From RUG14223 sp051881075 (GTDB taxonomy: Bacteria > Bacillota > Clostridia > Oscillospirales > Acutalibacteraceae), in NCBI GenBank assembly GCA_051881075.1, contig JBJEPE010000012.1, forward strand, positions 1 through 23,740: 23,740 nucleotides of DNA, read 5' to 3'. Made by a program: the position numbers and the translations under genes. The notes under the pieces are model-generated. The model was given only the letters and a program-made list of their open reading frames with translations. It was not told the DNA's origin and searched no databases. Shown piece after piece: positions 1 through 6,819 of this stretch. The first letter of the stretch is position 1; the number at the start of each line of letters is the position of its first letter.

Positions 1-211
1 CTTCCGCAACCTTATTTTTAGGGTTAAACGGATAGTAATTGAAGCAATCAGCCGCTTTTTCGCAAAAATGGAAACCACGATCACAAACCATAGGTTTCAC
101 GTTTTCTTCATAAATACCGCCTACTTTATACTTAAACGGCTTCCCATTTGGGCTACAAGTCCAATCCGGATTGAACACTTTAAACCCTTTAACAGCTTCC
201 GCATCGCTCAT
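1..211 (-). CDS. DUF7666-like phage protein, 3' end beyond the window
   Basis: The first 70 codons of a leftward gene are present; the rest lies beyond the left edge. The ATG at 211-209 has a strong GGAGAG ribosome binding site. The protein starts MSDAEAVKGFKVFNPDWTC and continues with a GFHFCE motif followed by an aromatic/Pro patch. Spaced Cys residues and the GFH-C pattern are what I recall of the DUF7666 family, small proteins of unknown function common in prophages. The gene sits 49 bp downstream of an XRE regulator and is probably co-transcribed with the early lytic operon. The family call is from memory of the motif, so it is moderately sure. That it is a real gene is well supported by the RBS and the open frame. 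Confidence 0.6.
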   Translation of the reverse strand, partial: MSDAEAVKGFKVFNPDWTCSPNGKPFKYKVGGIYEENVKPMVCDRGFHFCEKAADCFNYYPFNPKNKVAE

Positions 212-260
212 ATTTTTACTCTCCTTCCAGTACCGGTTTTCCTGCGCATTCTGACCTTAT

Positions 261-629
261 TTAAACTTTAATACCTGTATATTCCGCAAACTTGGCCGGA
301 CTGATATGATATGTCCATTTTTTATTACTTATCTGAACGGCTGTTCCGAACGGTAAACGACCTCTTTGCAAACCTATTCTTATGTACTGTTGACTCACAC
401 CCATCAAATCCGCTGCCTGTGCTACAGAAATATTTTTAACTTCTATACCAAGTCGCTCCACGGTAACATGAAGTGCAGCGGCTATTTTTCTAACAGCTCC
501 AATACGTGGTTTAGTACTACCGGAAAGGTATTGACTAATACTTGATTTTGATATTCCTGTTAGTTCTGATAGTTCTGATGCAGTGATTTTTGTCTCATTC
601 ATAATAGTTTTTAATGATTTAGCGAACAC
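261..629 (-). CDS. XRE-family regulator with a second C-terminal helix-turn-helix
   Basis: This 122-residue protein starts with GTG at 629, preceded by AGAAGGTGAT. Residues 1-60 form an XRE/Cro-type helix-turn-helix (ASELSELTGISKSSISQYLSG). Residues 66-115 look like a second DNA-binding unit of the excisionase or helix-turn-helix type (ISVAQAADLMGVSQQYI, then a Trp-containing wing). Two DNA-binding modules in one small protein is unusual for a simple Cro. It could combine regulation with an excision-type function. It lies in the leftward early operon of the element between a frameshifted gene and a DUF7666-like gene. The XRE call is firm; the second domain is inferred from its pattern of helices. 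Confidence 0.75.
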   Translation of the reverse strand: MFAKSLKTIMNETKITASELSELTGISKSSISQYLSGSTKPRIGAVRKIAAALHVTVERLGIEVKNISVAQAADLMGVSQQYIRIGLQRGRLPFGTAVQISNKKWTYHISPAKFAEYTGIKV

Positions 630-655
630 TTTATCACCTTCTATATTTAAAATAG

Positions 656-795
656 TTACTTACTTTGCTTTTTAAGCAACTCTACAATCTGTGCATTTTG
701 TACGCTTATTGCCTTAACGCTTGCGGTTAAAGCTTTTACGTAGCATTTACAGATTTAATTTCTTGCAATATTGAATTAGCTATTTTATCTGTCAT
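656..795 (-). pseudogene. Small frameshifted phage gene
   Basis: A good ribosome binding site (AAGGGGGG) precedes an ATG at 795-793. The first frame reads MTDKIANSILQEIKSVNAT and stops at 738-736. The overlapping frame continues at once from 739 with VKALTASVKAISVQNAQIV and onward to a stop at 658-656. Joined by a single inserted base, the two make a continuous helical protein of about 46 residues with an amphipathic, coiled-coil-like pattern, typical of short phage proteins of unknown role. It therefore looks like a one-base deletion in a real gene. A sequencing error or a recoding site are alternatives. It sits between the Cro-like and XRE genes of the leftward operon. Confidence 0.5.
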
Positions 796-816
796 TTTCT
801 ACCCCCCTTTTATACC

Positions 817-1032
817 TCATGCAGTCTTTTCATCAACTGCAAAAAGGTATTCTAAATTCAGATTTTTGAAATAATAATTCTTAATTTTAACAGCCTCTAA
901 AAGCGTAAAATCGCTTTTCCCATCTAACTTATTAGTCACCGTGCGGTATGAGCATCCTAGAAGATTTTGGATATCGCGTTTTTTTATTCCCTTACGAGCC
1001 ATTTCCGCTTTCAGATTATTCATATTATTCAT
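817..1032 (-). CDS. Cro-like XRE repressor
   Basis: A 71-residue protein made almost entirely of one helix-turn-helix (IKKRDIQNLLGCSYRTVTNKL at residues 16-36). GGAGGCGAT stands just before the ATG at 1032. It is the first gene of the leftward operon and faces a divergent, larger XRE repressor, which is the classic Cro/CI layout of a temperate phage switch. Its own promoter is near-consensus (TTGACT, 17 bp, TATAAT), and a 20-bp perfect palindrome lies between that promoter and the gene. By analogy it should act as the early lytic or excision-side repressor. The role is inferred from position and size; the DNA-binding fold is clear. Confidence 0.8.
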   Translation of the reverse strand: MNNMNNLKAEMARKGIKKRDIQNLLGCSYRTVTNKLDGKSDFTLLEAVKIKNYYFKNLNLEYLFAVDEKTA

Positions 1033-1046
1033 ATTATCGCCTCCAG

Positions 1047-1066
1047 AATTGCTTAATTAAGCAATT
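1047..1066. promoter_or_regulatory. 20-bp palindromic operator candidate
   Basis: AATTGCTTAATTAAGCAATT is a perfect 20-bp palindrome. It lies just downstream of the expected start of the leftward transcript and about 15 bp upstream of the cro-like gene. Its place in the switch suggests it binds one or both XRE repressors. Confidence 0.6.
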
Positions 1067-1075
1067 TTTTATTTG

Positions 1076-1104
1076 ATTATATATCCTAAATCAGCAAAAG
1101 TCAA
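1076..1104 (-). promoter_or_regulatory. Leftward early promoter
   Basis: Read on the minus strand, TTGACT at 1104-1099 and TATAAT at 1081-1076 are separated by exactly 17 bp. This is a strong sigma-A-type promoter for the cro-like operon. Its transcript would start near 1069, just before the 20-bp palindrome. Confidence 0.8.
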
Positions 1105-1121
1105 TAGAATTTTTAAAAAAA

Positions 1122-1137
1122 TTTCCGAAATCGGAAA
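1122..1137. promoter_or_regulatory. Dyad operator candidate in the switch region
   Basis: TTTCCGA-AA-TCGGAAA is a perfect 7-bp inverted repeat with a 2-bp centre. It lies between the two divergent promoters, about 10 bp upstream of the rightward -35 box. Its sequence differs from the other dyads here, so it may bind a different protein. Confidence 0.5.
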
Positions 1138-1145
1138 ATTATTCA

Positions 1146-1174
1146 TTGACATTTAAAAAAATGTAATATATACT
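1146..1174 (+). promoter_or_regulatory. Rightward repressor promoter with internal dyad
   Basis: TTGACA at 1146-1151 and TATACT at 1169-1174 are 17 bp apart, so this is a near-perfect sigma-A promoter for the CI-like repressor. The inverted repeat ACATTT-AAAA-AAATGT (1149-1164) fills the space between the boxes, which is a good place for an autoregulatory operator. Confidence 0.8.
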
Positions 1175-1195
1175 TAGCATAAGGTGGTGGTAAAA

Positions 1196-1630
1196 ATGCA
1201 GTGGCAAGAAAAACTCAAAAAAATGAAAATGCAATCTGGAAAAACTTCACAAGAAATTTCTGAAGATACCGGTATTCCTAAAAGTACCATTGATAAACTA
1301 TTTTCTGGACAAACTAAAGAACCTTATTTAACAAGTATTAGAGCTGTAGTTCATTGTTTGGGGTACACATTGGATGATCTTGATGATAATCCTAAATTAA
1401 CTAGCGATATTCAAAAAGCAAAACTTATACATAATTACGAATCACTGAATCAAGCCGGCAAGGATAAGCTTGTTGAGTATTCAGAGGATTTAAAAGTGAA
1501 TCCCAAATACACAGAAAAGGTACATAAAATAAAAATCGCCGCCCGTAACGGTCGCTTTGAAGAACGGACCCTAACGGACAGCGATATTGAAAAACTTAAA
1601 AATCTTCCTGATATGGACGATGATATTTAA
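1196..1630 (+). CDS. CI-like XRE repressor, likely ImmA substrate
   Basis: I start this 144-residue protein at the ATG at 1196, because AAGGTGGTGG lies just before it. In-frame GTG codons at 1184 and 1187 fall inside that binding site. Residues 1-60 are an XRE helix-turn-helix (SQEISEDTGIPKSTIDKLFSG). The C-terminus carries IAARNGRFEERTLTDSDIE and an acidic LPDMDDDI ending. Tails of this type are common in Firmicutes repressors paired with ImmA/IrrE proteases, where proteolysis lifts repression. An ImmA homologue lies next to it, but in a convergent arrangement overlapping the last 35 bp. It should keep the element integrated and silent. Substrate status is inferred from family knowledge and adjacency. 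Confidence 0.82.
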   Translation: MQWQEKLKKMKMQSGKTSQEISEDTGIPKSTIDKLFSGQTKEPYLTSIRAVVHCLGYTLDDLDDNPKLTSDIQKAKLIHNYESLNQAGKDKLVEYSEDLKVNPKYTEKVHKIKIAARNGRFEERTLTDSDIEKLKNLPDMDDDI

Positions 1631-2174
1631 TAAAATTGTTAAATTGCGCATACACCTGCCTTTCTAATGGAGACGTTAAGAATTTATTGCGTTTATATAA
1701 TTCTTCCATCCGCTTCATGCGAAATTCCGCTGCCTTAGGACTAATATCACATAGATCTACTATATCAGCAGCGGTTTTAACGTGGCAACCCCATAAAACA
1801 CAGGCAGGCGCAAGCAGACGACTAGCGAATACATTAGCTTCATGCTCTATTGGGTTATCCGATGGAGACGGTTCACGGTTGACTAAATTATATTTGCCTA
1901 CGTGTCCCAATAATAAATGTCCAAGCTCATGCGCTATTGTAAAGCGTTTTCGTGGTCGTAAACAGTTTTTATTTACAAAAATATACGGCATATCATTAAT
2001 TAATGTACAGTAACCGTCATTGTCGTCATCAGGCACATAGTATTTTACTACTATGCCTAAGCTTTTACATAATGACCCGGTTTTAATTGGAAGTGCGGTA
2101 ATGTTTTCTTGAAGTAAGATTTTCCAAACAATATCTCGCACATTCTGATATTTTTTATAATTCAAATCAATCAC
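1596..2174 (-). CDS. ImmA/IrrE-family metallopeptidase
   Basis: The protein is 192 residues from GTG at 2174, or 189 from TTG at 2165. The TTG is better spaced from GAGGTGA, so the start is uncertain. The zinc motif H82-E83-x-x-H86 (IAHELGHLLLGH) is intact, and E112 in EHEANVFASRLL is the expected third ligand. Family members cleave XRE repressors of mobile elements after DNA damage or other signals. The neighbouring CI-like protein is the obvious target. Unusually, the two genes converge and overlap at their 3' ends instead of forming an immR-immA operon. A hairpin covers the ribosome binding site, which could limit synthesis. Confidence 0.88.
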   Translation of the reverse strand: MIDLNYKKYQNVRDIVWKILLQENITALPIKTGSLCKSLGIVVKYYVPDDDNDGYCTLINDMPYIFVNKNCLRPRKRFTIAHELGHLLLGHVGKYNLVNREPSPSDNPIEHEANVFASRLLAPACVLWGCHVKTAADIVDLCDISPKAAEFRMKRMEELYKRNKFLTSPLERQVYAQFNNFIKYHRPYQEDF

Positions 2175-2192
2175 CTCATAAGAATTATGAGG
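2174..2192 (-). promoter_or_regulatory. Hairpin covering the immA ribosome binding site
   Basis: CCTCATAA-GAA-TTATGAGG is an 8-bp perfect inverted repeat with a 3-base loop. In the leftward transcript the 3' arm contains the GAGG of the immA ribosome binding site, so folding would hide it. There is no T-tract, so it is not a terminator. It could instead be a protein-binding dyad. Confidence 0.5.
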
Positions 2193-2237
2193 GAAAAATC
2201 GACAAAAAGATACAGGTAAATAATGGGAGATGACTTT

Positions 2238-2903
2238 ATGAAAAAAATTTTATCAATTTTGTTAATAACGATTTTAATGTTTACAACAGGATGCACAATT
2301 AATATCACTCAGCCAGCATCGTCTTCAAACAGCTCCGATGTTTCATCAAATACTCAATCATCATCTTATGTTACCGATACAAGTAAAGTTGACCCCGATA
2401 CTATTGTTTCTGATGCTTCGTATGATTTTCAACATGGAGCATATACGAGCTTTAAAGCGTATATGACTCATATTTATACATATGAACAAGCATTAAATTA
2501 TACTGTAACAGAAGAAATTGAAGATATAAATCGTGGCTATTATTCAGCTACATTGACAAATTCCGAACTAGATGTGTCCTATGAAGTAGTTGTATTTAGC
2601 AGTGGAAACTACGTTTATTCAGTGAGTATCACAGCGTCAAATCTTGATAATACTGAAAAAATGGAGGATTACGTTGTTCTGTGTAAATGCTTGTTCAATT
2701 TTTTTGACGAAATTGACGATGATACATTTTTTAAAGAACTTGGTTTTTATGATCTTTATTATGCTATCCAAGATAAACATGTAACAGAGTATTTTAAAAA
2801 CACTACAACTACTAATTGGGAATGCTATCTTCATAATTCCAAGGATAGTCTTAACGAATTTACATTTTACACCCATCATAGGTATCTTGATTTAAAAAAT
2901 TGA
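2238..2903 (+). CDS. Element-borne lipoprotein of unknown function
   Basis: I place the start at ATG 2238 (221 residues), after GGGAG; an upstream in-frame ATG at 2223 overlaps that site. MKKILSILLITILMFTTGC is a signal peptide ending in a lipobox-like TTGC with Cys19, although Thr at -3 is not the usual Leu. A Ser/Thr-rich linker (about 25-45) leads to an acidic, aromatic-rich domain that I do not recognise. Lipoproteins between the repressor and integrase of Gram-positive prophages sometimes block superinfection (the Ltp type). That role is only a positional guess here. It is predicted to sit on the outer face of the cell membrane. Confidence 0.7.
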   Translation: MKKILSILLITILMFTTGCTINITQPASSSNSSDVSSNTQSSSYVTDTSKVDPDTIVSDASYDFQHGAYTSFKAYMTHIYTYEQALNYTVTEEIEDINRGYYSATLTNSELDVSYEVVVFSSGNYVYSVSITASNLDNTEKMEDYVVLCKCLFNFFDEIDDDTFFKELGFYDLYYAIQDKHVTEYFKNTTTTNWECYLHNSKDSLNEFTFYTHHRYLDLKN

Positions 2904-2928
2904 TGAAAAATAGGAATTCCGATATATT
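2900..2928 (+). promoter_or_regulatory. Putative integrase promoter
   Basis: TTGATG at 2900-2905 and TATATT at 2923-2928 are separated by 17 bp and overlap the lipoprotein stop codon. The spacer contains GGAATTCC. The integrase ATG lies about 40 bp downstream. Confidence 0.5.
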
Positions 2929-2969
2929 TTAGTTAATAAGATAAGACTAGTAGAAGGATGATAGAATAA

Positions 2970-4004
2970 ATGAAATTCCCAAATGGATACGGAAGTGTTT
3001 ATAAGTTATCCGGAAATCGGCGTAAGCCGTGGATAGCTCGAAAAACTATAGGCTGGGACGACGACGGTAAAAGACAATATCTTACCATAGGATATTATGA
3101 AAAACGCGAAAAAGCATTACAAGCTCTCGCAGAATATAATGATAATCCTTATGATTTAGAGATGTCCCGGATTACGTTCTCTAACATATACGATAGATGG
3201 TTTAAAGATGAATTTAACGAATACAGCAATGCTACTACTGTAAGAGGCTATGTAACAGCGTATAAACGGTGCGAGCCATTATATAATATGAGAATGTCAG
3301 ATATCAGATCACATCATATGCAAAAGGTTCTTGACAGTTGCCAAGATGCAAGTTACGAAACAGTCAAGAAGATACATACTTTATTAAATAAACTTTATAA
3401 ATGGTGCATAGCACATGATTGTGTGAAAAAGAATTATGCTGAAGGCTTAAAAATTAATATAAAATTCAATTCTAAGCCTAAAAAATCATTTACCGATGAC
3501 GAAATTAATTTACTGTGGAAAAACGTCTATAATAACGAATACATACCAATAGTTTTAATACTCATATATAGCGGAGTACGAATTTCAGAATTGCTCAATT
3601 TAAAAAAGGAAGATGTTTATTTAGATAAGCAATATTTTGAAGTCAAAGAATCTAAAACCACCGCCGGCATCCGAATAGTACCGATTGCTGATAAAGTGCT
3701 TCCATTTTGGAAAGATTTTTTAGAAAAATCGCCATGTCAATATGCTTTCGTAAACAGCAGCGGCAATCATATGACTTATGACAATTTTAAAAAAAGATAC
3801 TGGTATCCGATTATGGAACAACTCCAATTAGAACATACGGTCCATGAAACTCGCCACACCTGTATAAGTCAATTAATCATGAAGAACGCAAATCAAACTA
3901 TAGTTAAAAAAATAGTTGGGCATAAATCAGTAATGAATTTAACTGAAAAAGTTTATACACATATTGAGATTCAAGAGCTTATTAGCACGATAAATTTGAT
4001 ATGA
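2970..4004 (+). CDS. int: Tyrosine recombinase (phage/ICE integrase)
   Basis: The 344-residue protein has the three-part layout of Tn916/lambda-type integrases. The N-terminal arm-binding segment (about 1-60) has aromatic strands, the SAM-like core-binding domain spans about 66-160, and the catalytic domain spans about 172-335. The active-site residues can all be read: R204 (SGVRISELL), K229 (ESKTTAG), H292-x-x-R295 (HETRH), H318 (GHKS) and nucleophile Y329 (VYTH). It therefore looks active and should catalyse integration and, with an excisionase, excision of the element on its left. It starts at ATG after AGAAGGATG. Direct repeats and a terminator follow within 170 bp, consistent with the element's end. 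Confidence 0.93.
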   Translation: MKFPNGYGSVYKLSGNRRKPWIARKTIGWDDDGKRQYLTIGYYEKREKALQALAEYNDNPYDLEMSRITFSNIYDRWFKDEFNEYSNATTVRGYVTAYKRCEPLYNMRMSDIRSHHMQKVLDSCQDASYETVKKIHTLLNKLYKWCIAHDCVKKNYAEGLKINIKFNSKPKKSFTDDEINLLWKNVYNNEYIPIVLILIYSGVRISELLNLKKEDVYLDKQYFEVKESKTTAGIRIVPIADKVLPFWKDFLEKSPCQYAFVNSSGNHMTYDNFKKRYWYPIMEQLQLEHTVHETRHTCISQLIMKNANQTIVKKIVGHKSVMNLTEKVYTHIEIQELISTINLI

Positions 4005-4043
4005 TTTATAATAAAAGTTTTTTAAAAACGTCGGTTTCTTTTT

Positions 4044-4065
4044 ACGTGACTAACACGTGACTAAC
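4044..4065. repeat. Tandem 11-bp repeat beside the integrase
   Basis: ACGTGACTAAC occurs twice, head to tail and without a gap, 40 bp after the integrase stop. Short direct repeats in this position often serve as arm-type integrase binding sites at an attachment site. The function is inferred. The crossover core cannot be fixed because the other end of the element is outside the window. Confidence 0.55.
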
Positions 4066-4117
4066 AAATACATTAAATTTTATCTATAATGCTAGGTTGT
4101 CCTGTTACCTGCACCAG

Positions 4118-4172
4118 CCGGACACCGATTTTGATACAATGGGTATCATGATTAGTGTCCGGTTTCTTTTTT
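4118..4172 (+). terminator. Long hairpin terminator after the integrase
   Basis: CCGGACAC (4118-4125) pairs with GTGTCCGG (4155-4162), followed by TTTCTTTTTT. A second stem TGATAC/GTATCA (4132-4137 and 4143-4148) sits inside. It ends integrase transcription. It may originally have belonged to a host gene interrupted at the attachment site. Confidence 0.75.
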
Positions 4173-4242
4173 AGTTTCGTTGCAGAATTATACAGATAAA
4201 TATACAACTCGACGAATTGGCATATATAGGAGGGACAGATAA

Positions 4243-4770
4243 ATGTATTTGAAATTAGTTAGACCCACCCATGAATATGCGGAGCAGGTCATGCAATACA
4301 AGGAAGATATGCTTGCCAATAACGACAGTTTTGATGGCTGTGCGGGTCTTGAAGAAGTCAATTCTTTTTCTGAGTGGATTGACTTTGAAAATCGATTGAA
4401 AAGGAAATATAGCGAAGGTTATGTTCCGTCAGAGGTGTTTTTGGGAGTTCGGCTTGAAGATGAAAAGGTTGTGGGTATTATTGATTATAGACACCCCTTA
4501 TCGCCTTTTTTGCTACAATATGGTGGAAATATCGGTTACAGCGTTCTGCCATCAGAGCGTCGAAAGGGATATGCCGGTGAAATGTTAAAATTAATGCTGT
4601 CTGTTTGCAGAGAATACGGAGAAAAAAGGCTTCTACTTACCTGCGATAAAACCAACGATGCTTCACGACGAACAATCATAAAAAACGGCGGTAAATTGGA
4701 AAATGAAGTAAAAGATGAAGTTGGGCTAAGTTCGTGTGGGATTGTTCAGCGATACTGGATTACTTTGTAA
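4243..4770 (+). CDS. GNAT-family N-acetyltransferase
   Basis: The start is a clear ATG preceded by AGGAGGGA. The 175-residue protein has the GNAT fold order. Strands before residue 80 end in VVGIIDYR. The acetyl-CoA-binding motif A lies at about 96-112 (NIGYSVLPSERRKGYA), with R106, R107, G109 and A111 forming the pyrophosphate loop. A later strand and helix read LLLTCDKTNDASRRTI, typical of the family's Asn-containing segment. It should transfer an acetyl group from acetyl-CoA to an amine substrate; the sequence does not show which. It stands alone, has its own terminator, and is probably outside the mobile element. Confidence 0.88.
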   Translation: MYLKLVRPTHEYAEQVMQYKEDMLANNDSFDGCAGLEEVNSFSEWIDFENRLKRKYSEGYVPSEVFLGVRLEDEKVVGIIDYRHPLSPFLLQYGGNIGYSVLPSERRKGYAGEMLKLMLSVCREYGEKRLLLTCDKTNDASRRTIIKNGGKLENEVKDEVGLSSCGIVQRYWITL

Positions 4771-4890
4771 CTTCCGGTTTATCAATGGCTTTAATTTGTA
4801 AGGATATTGAGATTTATGCGTGTGCATATTTTAACGATTTTTACACCTTATAACGAAAAAATCAAGGGATGTGAAGTTGGTATCAAAATA

Positions 4891-4937
4891 GGCTCCACAG
4901 CGATTTTGCAAACAGTCGCTGTGGAGCCTTTATTATT
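4891..4937. terminator. Strong terminator between convergent genes
   Basis: GGCTCCACAGCGA (4891-4903) pairs perfectly over 13 bp with 4916-4928, followed by TTTATTATTT on the plus strand. It terminates the acetyltransferase. An AT-rich tail on the other side may let it also stop antiporter transcription. The flanking 4771-4890 and 4938-5062 show no credible gene. Confidence 0.85.
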
Positions 4938-5062
4938 TAATCCCTATACACCTTTTAGTTAATACCTGTTAGGATATAAATTTTCGATGCTTTCTCTTGC
5001 ATAGAATTGTTTTTTTAATTGTAGCATCACAAAGCCGGATAAAAATCGGTATTTTGCACGTG

Positions 5063-6280
5063 CTATTCTTTTATTTCTCCTGCCCATTTAAAAGCGTATT
5101 TTGCAATGATAACAGCGATTATTTCATTGATAATTGCTGCCGCAACAATCGTCCCTGATACAATAGAGACAAGAGAGGTATCAATAGCAGTTAAGTTTGT
5201 AACGGCAATACCCGTAAACACTAAAGATACGCCGGAATGAGGCAACAGCGCAAAACCGAGATATTTTGTAACAACCGGTTCTGCTTTTGTGATTTTTCCG
5301 CCTAAATACGCACCGCCGATCTTTCCTATAGCTCTTGACATGATATAAATCGCTGTGAAAAGTCCTGCTCCGGATATCAAACGGTAATCCAAGGGCATAC
5401 CAAGATTTACAATGACAATAACAAGCGAAAAATTCAGTATCGGGCTATACAGTTTCAGCGTATCTGCAAGTTCCTTTTCAGGTAACAGATTAGCAACGGT
5501 TGCACTGTATGCCATACCGATCAATAAATAGTTTAAACTGAAAGCATGGAATACAAACTTATCAATCATCAGACCGCATAACGCCGATATGCAAAGAAAT
5601 AGCATTAACAGAGCAAACCGTATATAATTATTTTTTGAGCGCTTCATCAAAAAGGAAGCTAACAGTCCTGCAAGTATTCCAATCACAAATGGCATCAAAA
5701 CCATTCCGACAATAGCAAACGGAGAAGCAGAAGAACCGCCTTTTGTTGCGCTTACAATAGAAATAACTGTGAAGAAAACAATAACTCCGATAATATCATC
5801 AATGGCCGCAAGCGGAATCAGCGTCTTTGTAACAGGTCCACTGGTATGATATTCATTGACTATTGACAGAGCAGGTGCCGGAGCGGTAGCAAGCGCAATT
5901 CCGCCAAATATAAAAGCTAAATAAACCGGAATACCGGCAATCAAGAAAATAACCGCAAATGCCGCTGACACAAACAAAAATGTTCCGATAGACTGTACAA
6001 ATGTAATGCCGATAATCTGTTTACCGGAGCTTGCAATTTTCTTAAATATAATTTCACGCCCAATCATGACTCCGGCAAAACACTCAAAGAATTTAATCAT
6101 AACCTTGTACCATAAGGCATTTGTAATATCGAAAGTCACTACGCCTGCAAGATACGGTCCGAATACTATTCCGGCAATCAGCCATCCGAGAATTGACGGA
6201 AGCTTGACTTTAGATACCATTCTGCCGCAGATAAAAGCGGTACATATAATTGCAAAAATACGAAGAATTCCAATTATCAT
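5063..6280 (-). CDS. Sodium/proton antiporter (cation:proton antiporter family)
   Basis: A 405-residue, highly hydrophobic protein with about 12 membrane segments and the Na/H-exchanger fold. The N-terminal ILGWLIAGIVFGP motif is typical. ATAPAPALSIVNE corresponds to the unwound helix region, and D161-D162 (AAIDDIIGVIVFF) form the paired-aspartate ion site of electrogenic exchangers. It should swap cytoplasmic Na+ or another monovalent cation for protons. Its ATG overlaps the stop of the upstream TetR gene as ATGA, so translation is coupled and the regulator probably controls it. The ligand and exact cation cannot be told. Length is normal for compact family members. Confidence 0.88.
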   Translation of the reverse strand: MIIGILRIFAIICTAFICGRMVSKVKLPSILGWLIAGIVFGPYLAGVVTFDITNALWYKVMIKFFECFAGVMIGREIIFKKIASSGKQIIGITFVQSIGTFLFVSAAFAVIFLIAGIPVYLAFIFGGIALATAPAPALSIVNEYHTSGPVTKTLIPLAAIDDIIGVIVFFTVISIVSATKGGSSASPFAIVGMVLMPFVIGILAGLLASFLMKRSKNNYIRFALLMLFLCISALCGLMIDKFVFHAFSLNYLLIGMAYSATVANLLPEKELADTLKLYSPILNFSLVIVIVNLGMPLDYRLISGAGLFTAIYIMSRAIGKIGGAYLGGKITKAEPVVTKYLGFALLPHSGVSLVFTGIAVTNLTAIDTSLVSIVSGTIVAAAIINEIIAVIIAKYAFKWAGEIKE

Positions 6281-6759
6281 AATAAGTCAACCAGCCTTTT
6301 TATAACATTATCGGGGTTTATGCCATCATTACACAGTTTTTCAAAGGCTCCGTCAACAATGATGCGAATTGTTTGTTTGTCTGTTGTTCCTTCTTTAAAC
6401 GATGATGCCATCAGTAACCACAAATCATCGTTTTTACTTGAGGCAAAGGCATAAATCGTATTGTTGAGTTTATATTTGTTAAATATATCTCTGCGCATCA
6501 TTGTTTTTGAGTCAAAATAAAGATAGAGTAATTCTTCTACAGATAGCTCTGCATTACTGCTTATCAATTCTTTTGCTCTGTTAATTGCATCGGTGTAGTA
6601 TTTTTCATACAACGCCAAGGCAAGAGTTTCCTTATCCGGAAAAAACTTATACACGGTTTTCTTTGATATTTTCAAACTGTCGGCTAAAGTATCTACCGAG
6701 AATTTTAATCCCTCTTTTTTCAAGGCCTCGATAGATGACTTAATAATTTTATCTTTCAT
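6277..6759 (-). CDS. TetR-family repressor of the antiporter operon
   Basis: A 160-residue protein, somewhat short for a TetR regulator (usually 180-220). The N-terminal helix-turn-helix covers about residues 1-50 (SVDTLADSLKISKKTVYKFF), ending in the usual YxxFxxKE motif as KFFPDKETL. The C-terminal helical part would bind an inducer or dimerise and has no recognisable ligand site. The gene is first in a two-gene operon with the antiporter. The ribosome binding site is weak and distant (GAGG, about 15 bases upstream). A 38-bp dyad covering the -10 box and start region implies autorepression. Confidence 0.87.
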   Translation of the reverse strand: MKDKIIKSSIEALKKEGLKFSVDTLADSLKISKKTVYKFFPDKETLALALYEKYYTDAINRAKELISSNAELSVEELLYLYFDSKTMMRRDIFNKYKLNNTIYAFASSKNDDLWLLMASSFKEGTTDKQTIRIIVDGAFEKLCNDGINPDNVIKRLVDLL

Positions 6760-6795
6760 AATGGAAACAAAACCTCAATTTTTTGTTTCCATTAT
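6758..6795. promoter_or_regulatory. TetR operator dyad
   Basis: ATAATGGAAACAAAA (6758-6772) and its exact inverse complement (6781-6795) form 15-bp arms around an 8-bp centre. One arm covers the -10 box and the other touches the tetR start codon. This is the expected layout for autoregulation. Confidence 0.82.
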
Positions 6796-6819
6796 AATGA
6801 CTTTCTTTATGATTGTCAA
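6791..6819 (-). promoter_or_regulatory. Consensus promoter of the TetR-antiporter operon
   Basis: On the minus strand, TTGACA (6819-6814) and TATAAT (6796-6791) are perfect consensus hexamers 17 bp apart. The -10 box lies within the operator dyad, so a bound repressor would block polymerase. Confidence 0.88.

Noticed and set aside
68..271. Plus-strand 67-codon ORF
   Set aside because: It is the antisense shadow of the DUF7666-like gene, with no ribosome binding site.
1636..2013. Plus-strand 125-codon ORF within the ImmA gene
   Set aside because: It is a shadow of the HELGH-containing gene on the other strand.
4090..4116. tRNA-like 3' end (GGTT...ACCTGCACCA) at the presumed attachment site
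   Set aside because: No T-arm consensus or acceptor stem can be built, so no tRNA or tmRNA is called.
4816..4962. 48-codon ATG frame between the acetyltransferase and antiporter
   Set aside because: It runs straight through the strong terminator hairpin and has no ribosome binding site.
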